NCBI GenBank assembly: GCA_934292725.1
Contig: CAKQXY010000079.1
Location: forward strand, 1-9,222
Source: an uncultured Lachnospiraceae bacterium
Lineage (GTDB): Bacteria; Bacillota; Clostridia; Lachnospirales; Lachnospiraceae
Direction: 5' to 3'
DNA: 9,222 nt
The position numbers were made by a program, and so were the translations under genes. Under the pieces are notes generated by a model that had not been told where the DNA came from, searched no databases, and was given only the letters and a program-made list of their open reading frames with translations. The stretch's first letter is position 1. Each line of letters opens with the position of its first letter. Shown piece by piece: positions 7,331 to 9,222 of the stretch.

Positions 7331-8875
7331 CTACGCTTTATGACCACCAATCTGCTCATTTCTCTCCTTTGCAGTTGCGCCGTCAAGCAAATTCATTCCT
7401 TTCAAAATCGCATTTTTTCCAAATTTCTTTTTAATCTGCAGCATTGCCTGCTGCATTTTCTTTTCCTTATCAAGCGCGGCTTTTTCTTCCTGTTCTTTTT
7501 TTTCTAATGCTTCATAATCTGTAAATAAATCAAGCTGCTGAGGCTTTTTTCTAGTCGGCTCTGAACCCTCTGGCACAACATGATTTGCTGTCAGACTAAG
7601 ACGTCTCACAAGAAGATTTTGATCGATAATTGTATCGTAAAGCTTCAATACTGTCTCGGTTGCCAACTTTGCTGACGATGTAAATCGTCCGATATTGGCA
7701 CTGCCATGTGCGCTTTTGGGAATCTGTCTTCCATACCTATCTGTGACAATAGCACCGTGATACTGCTCACGGCGTTTTGGATCTGTTAAATTTTCAATAT
7801 CATAGCCAATCGTTAAGACCATCTGATCAGTGACAAGACCTTTATCTACAAGCTGCAGCAAAAGCTGATCAGTCATTTCTTTTACAATCAAACGTGTTTT
7901 CTCTGCCGTATATGGGCAATGAAGCACCTGACCGTTCTCTATGCTGCTTGACTGCGGACGATACGCCTTAATATGCGCAATCGTGCATGGCTCCCAGCCC
8001 CATGCATGATCAATTATAAGCTCTGCATTAACACCAAAAAGTCGGTACAGCAATTCTTCATTATGAAACTGATTAATCTTACCAACAGAACACCTTGCTA
8101 CATCTCCCATTGTAAACATTCCATTTTGTTCAAGCTTTTTCGCCGTCTGTGGACCGATTCGCCAAAAGTCTGTGAGTGGGCGATGATCCCACAGTTTTTG
8201 TCTATAACTTTTTTCTGTAAGCATAGCAATTCTCACACCATCACTATCTGCCGTAATGTGCTTTGCCTCGATATCCATTGCAATTTTAGCCAGATAAAGA
8301 TTTGTTCCGATCCCTGCAGTAGCTGTAATTCCTGTTGTCTTTAATACATCTCGTATCATTTGACCTGCAAACTCATAAGCATTAAGCCCCGTCAAAATCA
8401 AATACTGCGTGATATCGACAAATACCTCGTCAATTGAGTACGCATGTATATCCTCAGGTGCCACATATTTTAAATAAATATTATAAATTTTCGTGCTGTA
8501 CTCCATATATTTTGCCATACGCGGCGGTGCAATAATATAGTCAATCTGATACTCAGGGTGCAAATCAAGCTCTTTTGCATTGCTTGAAGATCCTTCAAAT
8601 AATCTTTTTGGTGCCTGGAAACGTCTTCTGGCATTTGCCTGCTTTACCATCTGCACAACCTCAAAAAGCCTTGCTCGTCCTCCTATGCCGTACTTTTTCA
8701 GCGACGGAGATACTGCAAGGCAAATGGTTTTTTCAGTAAGTGCGGCATCTGCCACAACAAGATTTGTGCAAAGTGGGTCAAGACCACGCTCAACGCATTC
8801 AACCGATGCGAAGAATGATTTTAAGTCAATACAAAGATAAGTTTTGTGAGTTTTATTTTCGGCCATTTCAGTCAT
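7331..8875 (-). CDS. Y-family translesion DNA polymerase (UmuC/UvrX/DinB-like)
   Basis: Error-prone polymerase of the ImpB/MucB/SamB group, which copies past damaged bases. With the ATG at 8875 it has 514 residues. Palm motifs are clear: CIDLKSFFASVE with catalytic D17 and a likely steric-gate F22, then YSIDEVF with D149-E150. A helix-hairpin-helix (IGPQTAKKL, 241-249) follows, then the little-finger domain. QLDLF at 447-451 is a canonical beta-clamp-binding pentapeptide. A charged, probably helical tail of about 63 residues ends in IGGHKA. DLKS in place of the DMD of Pol IV, and the company of a small upstream protein, place it nearer UvrX/YqjW than classic DinB. A basic segment around 78-112 looks inserted in the fingers region. 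GGAG at 8883-8886 is 7 bases before this ATG; an ATG at 8878 and a TTG at 8893 are alternatives. Its start overlaps the stop of the upstream gene, implying translational coupling. Confidence 0.9.
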   Translation of the reverse strand: MTEMAENKTHKTYLCIDLKSFFASVECVERGLDPLCTNLVVADAALTEKTICLAVSPSLKKYGIGGRARLFEVVQMVKQANARRRFQAPKRLFEGSSSNAKELDLHPEYQIDYIIAPPRMAKYMEYSTKIYNIYLKYVAPEDIHAYSIDEVFVDITQYLILTGLNAYEFAGQMIRDVLKTTGITATAGIGTNLYLAKIAMDIEAKHITADSDGVRIAMLTEKSYRQKLWDHRPLTDFWRIGPQTAKKLEQNGMFTMGDVARCSVGKINQFHNEELLYRLFGVNAELIIDHAWGWEPCTIAHIKAYRPQSSSIENGQVLHCPYTAEKTRLIVKEMTDQLLLQLVDKGLVTDQMVLTIGYDIENLTDPKRREQYHGAIVTDRYGRQIPKSAHGSANIGRFTSSAKLATETVLKLYDTIIDQNLLVRRLSLTANHVVPEGSEPTRKKPQQLDLFTDYEALEKKEQEEKAALDKEKKMQQAMLQIKKKFGKNAILKGMNLLDGATAKERNEQIGGHKA

Positions 8876-9134
8876 CATACTGCTCCATTTCAATATATGC
8901 TTCTGTTTGCTGTATTGATTTTTTCACCGTTTCTGTTACTGCTTCATCATACCCTCTAAGTGCAGCATAAGAGCCAAACTGCGCGGCACGATCCGACAGC
9001 GCCATCTGTGGGTGACGCTTCGATACGTGGTGGGGAAGATCTATGATATCAGCATATTGGCCAGCATATATATTGGCATGTTGATCCACTTGATTTTTTT
9101 CTACTTGATTCATTTGATCGTTACTTGAAATCAA
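8868..9134 (-). CDS. Small conserved-looking protein paired with the Y-family polymerase (possibly YolD-like)
   Basis: An 88-residue soluble protein of unknown function, translationally linked to the polymerase: its stop (TGA, 8868-8870) overlaps the polymerase start region ATGATGACTGA. The N-terminal third is rich in Q, N and S and looks disordered. The rest carries IIDLPHHVSKRHPQM (30-44), RAAQF (49-53) and AALRGYDEA (57-65), then a helical acidic end. No signal peptide, membrane segment or cysteine is present. In Bacillus, the Y-family polymerases UvrX and YqjW are paired with small YolD-family proteins, so by context and a loose resemblance this may be the clostridial counterpart; that is inference. 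I chose TTG at 9134 because GGAGG stands 8 bases upstream. The first in-frame ATG at 9158 is only about 10 bases past the -10 box and has no ribosome binding site. A later ATG at 9113 also lacks one. Confidence 0.75.
   Translation of the reverse strand: MISSNDQMNQVEKNQVDQHANIYAGQYADIIDLPHHVSKRHPQMALSDRAAQFGSYAALRGYDEAVTETVKKSIQQTEAYIEMEQYDD
8883..8886 (-). promoter_or_regulatory. Ribosome binding site of the polymerase gene, inside the upstream coding region
   Basis: GGAG lies within the last codons of the small upstream gene. It is 7 bases from the ATG at 8875 and 4 bases from the ATG at 8878, which favours 8875. A start at the TTG (8893) would lie upstream of this site and has no good one of its own. 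Confidence 0.6.
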
Positions 9135-9142
9135 TAGCTTTG

Positions 9143-9147
9143 CCTCC
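9143..9147 (-). promoter_or_regulatory. Strong Shine-Dalgarno that decides a TTG start
   Basis: GGAGG, full consensus core, lies 8 bases upstream of TTG at 9132-9134 and downstream of the in-frame ATG at 9158. A binding site inside the supposed first codons shows that initiation is at the TTG and that the longer reading is wrong. Confidence 0.8.
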
Positions 9148-9168
9148 AGTCTTTGCATTGATGCTCAA

Positions 9169-9197
9169 AGTATAGCACGCTTTCACGTGTCCGTCAA
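9169..9197 (-). promoter_or_regulatory. Strong sigma-A-type promoter for the small gene-polymerase operon
   Basis: On the minus strand, TTGACG (9192-9197) and TATACT (9169-9174) are exactly 17 bases apart, five of six consensus matches in each box. The predicted start point is near 9162, about 28 bases before the TTG codon at 9134. The spacer contains a 4-bp inverted repeat, CACG-N6-CGTG (9176-9189), that could be an operator. No LexA box of the Firmicute form GAAC-N4-GTTC is seen here. The promoter probably also supplies recJ by read-through, since no terminator follows the polymerase gene. Confidence 0.85.
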
Positions 9198-9222
9198 AGA
9201 ATTGTTTGCCATTTTTAATGGT

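Noticed and set aside
8876..8893. TTG at 8893 or ATG at 8878 as the polymerase start
   Set aside because: The TTG lies upstream of the GGAG site, and the ATG at 8878 is only 4 bases from it; 8875 has ideal spacing. The ATG at 8878 remains possible.
9209..9221. Palindrome CCATT-TTT-AATGG at the right edge
   Set aside because: AT-rich 5-bp stem, no following T-run on the minus strand, and the context is cut by the window edge.

Overview
The window is ordinary-looking chromosome from a low-to-moderate GC Firmicute. The best guess is a member of the Lachnospiraceae or a related clostridial group. That guess is inference: it rests on protein styles recalled from memory (the HemZ type, the Y-family polymerase with its small partner, the RecJ variant) and on the gene order recJ - rel - metallo-hydrolase - hemZ. 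No RNA gene, CRISPR array, insertion sequence or phage gene was found. Coding is very dense, all on the minus strand, so the genes are read from right to left.

Layout in transcription order. At the right end (about 9175-9197) lies a strong sigma-A-type promoter. It drives a small 88-residue protein (8868-9134, best start TTG) and an overlapping Y-family translesion DNA polymerase (7331-8875). Next comes a RecJ-family single-strand exonuclease (5494-7281). A second promoter candidate sits in the last codons of recJ and precedes a TIM-barrel sugar phosphate isomerase/epimerase-like gene (4558-5394) and the bifunctional (p)ppGpp synthetase/hydrolase rel (2227-4506). A hairpin terminator follows rel. 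After it come a glyoxalase-II-like metallo-beta-lactamase-fold hydrolase (1488-2120) and hemZ (1-1460), whose last few codons fall outside the window.

How the genes relate. The right third is a DNA damage and repair block: polymerase, its small partner and RecJ. The left part is the stringent-response/housekeeping block often found beside recJ in clostridia. In many of those genomes, as I recall, apt (adenine phosphoribosyltransferase) lies between recJ and rel; here a sugar isomerase-like gene occupies that place. No gap between genes exceeds about 110 bases. The five gaps are 49, 99, 51, 106 and 27 bases, and only the 106-base gap and the upstream region at the right end hold clear signals.

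I do not see a convincing undescribed system. The most useful leads are the small protein coupled to the polymerase, the corrected TTG start, the isomerase in the recJ-rel interval, and the conserved-looking tail of the polymerase beyond its clamp-binding motif.
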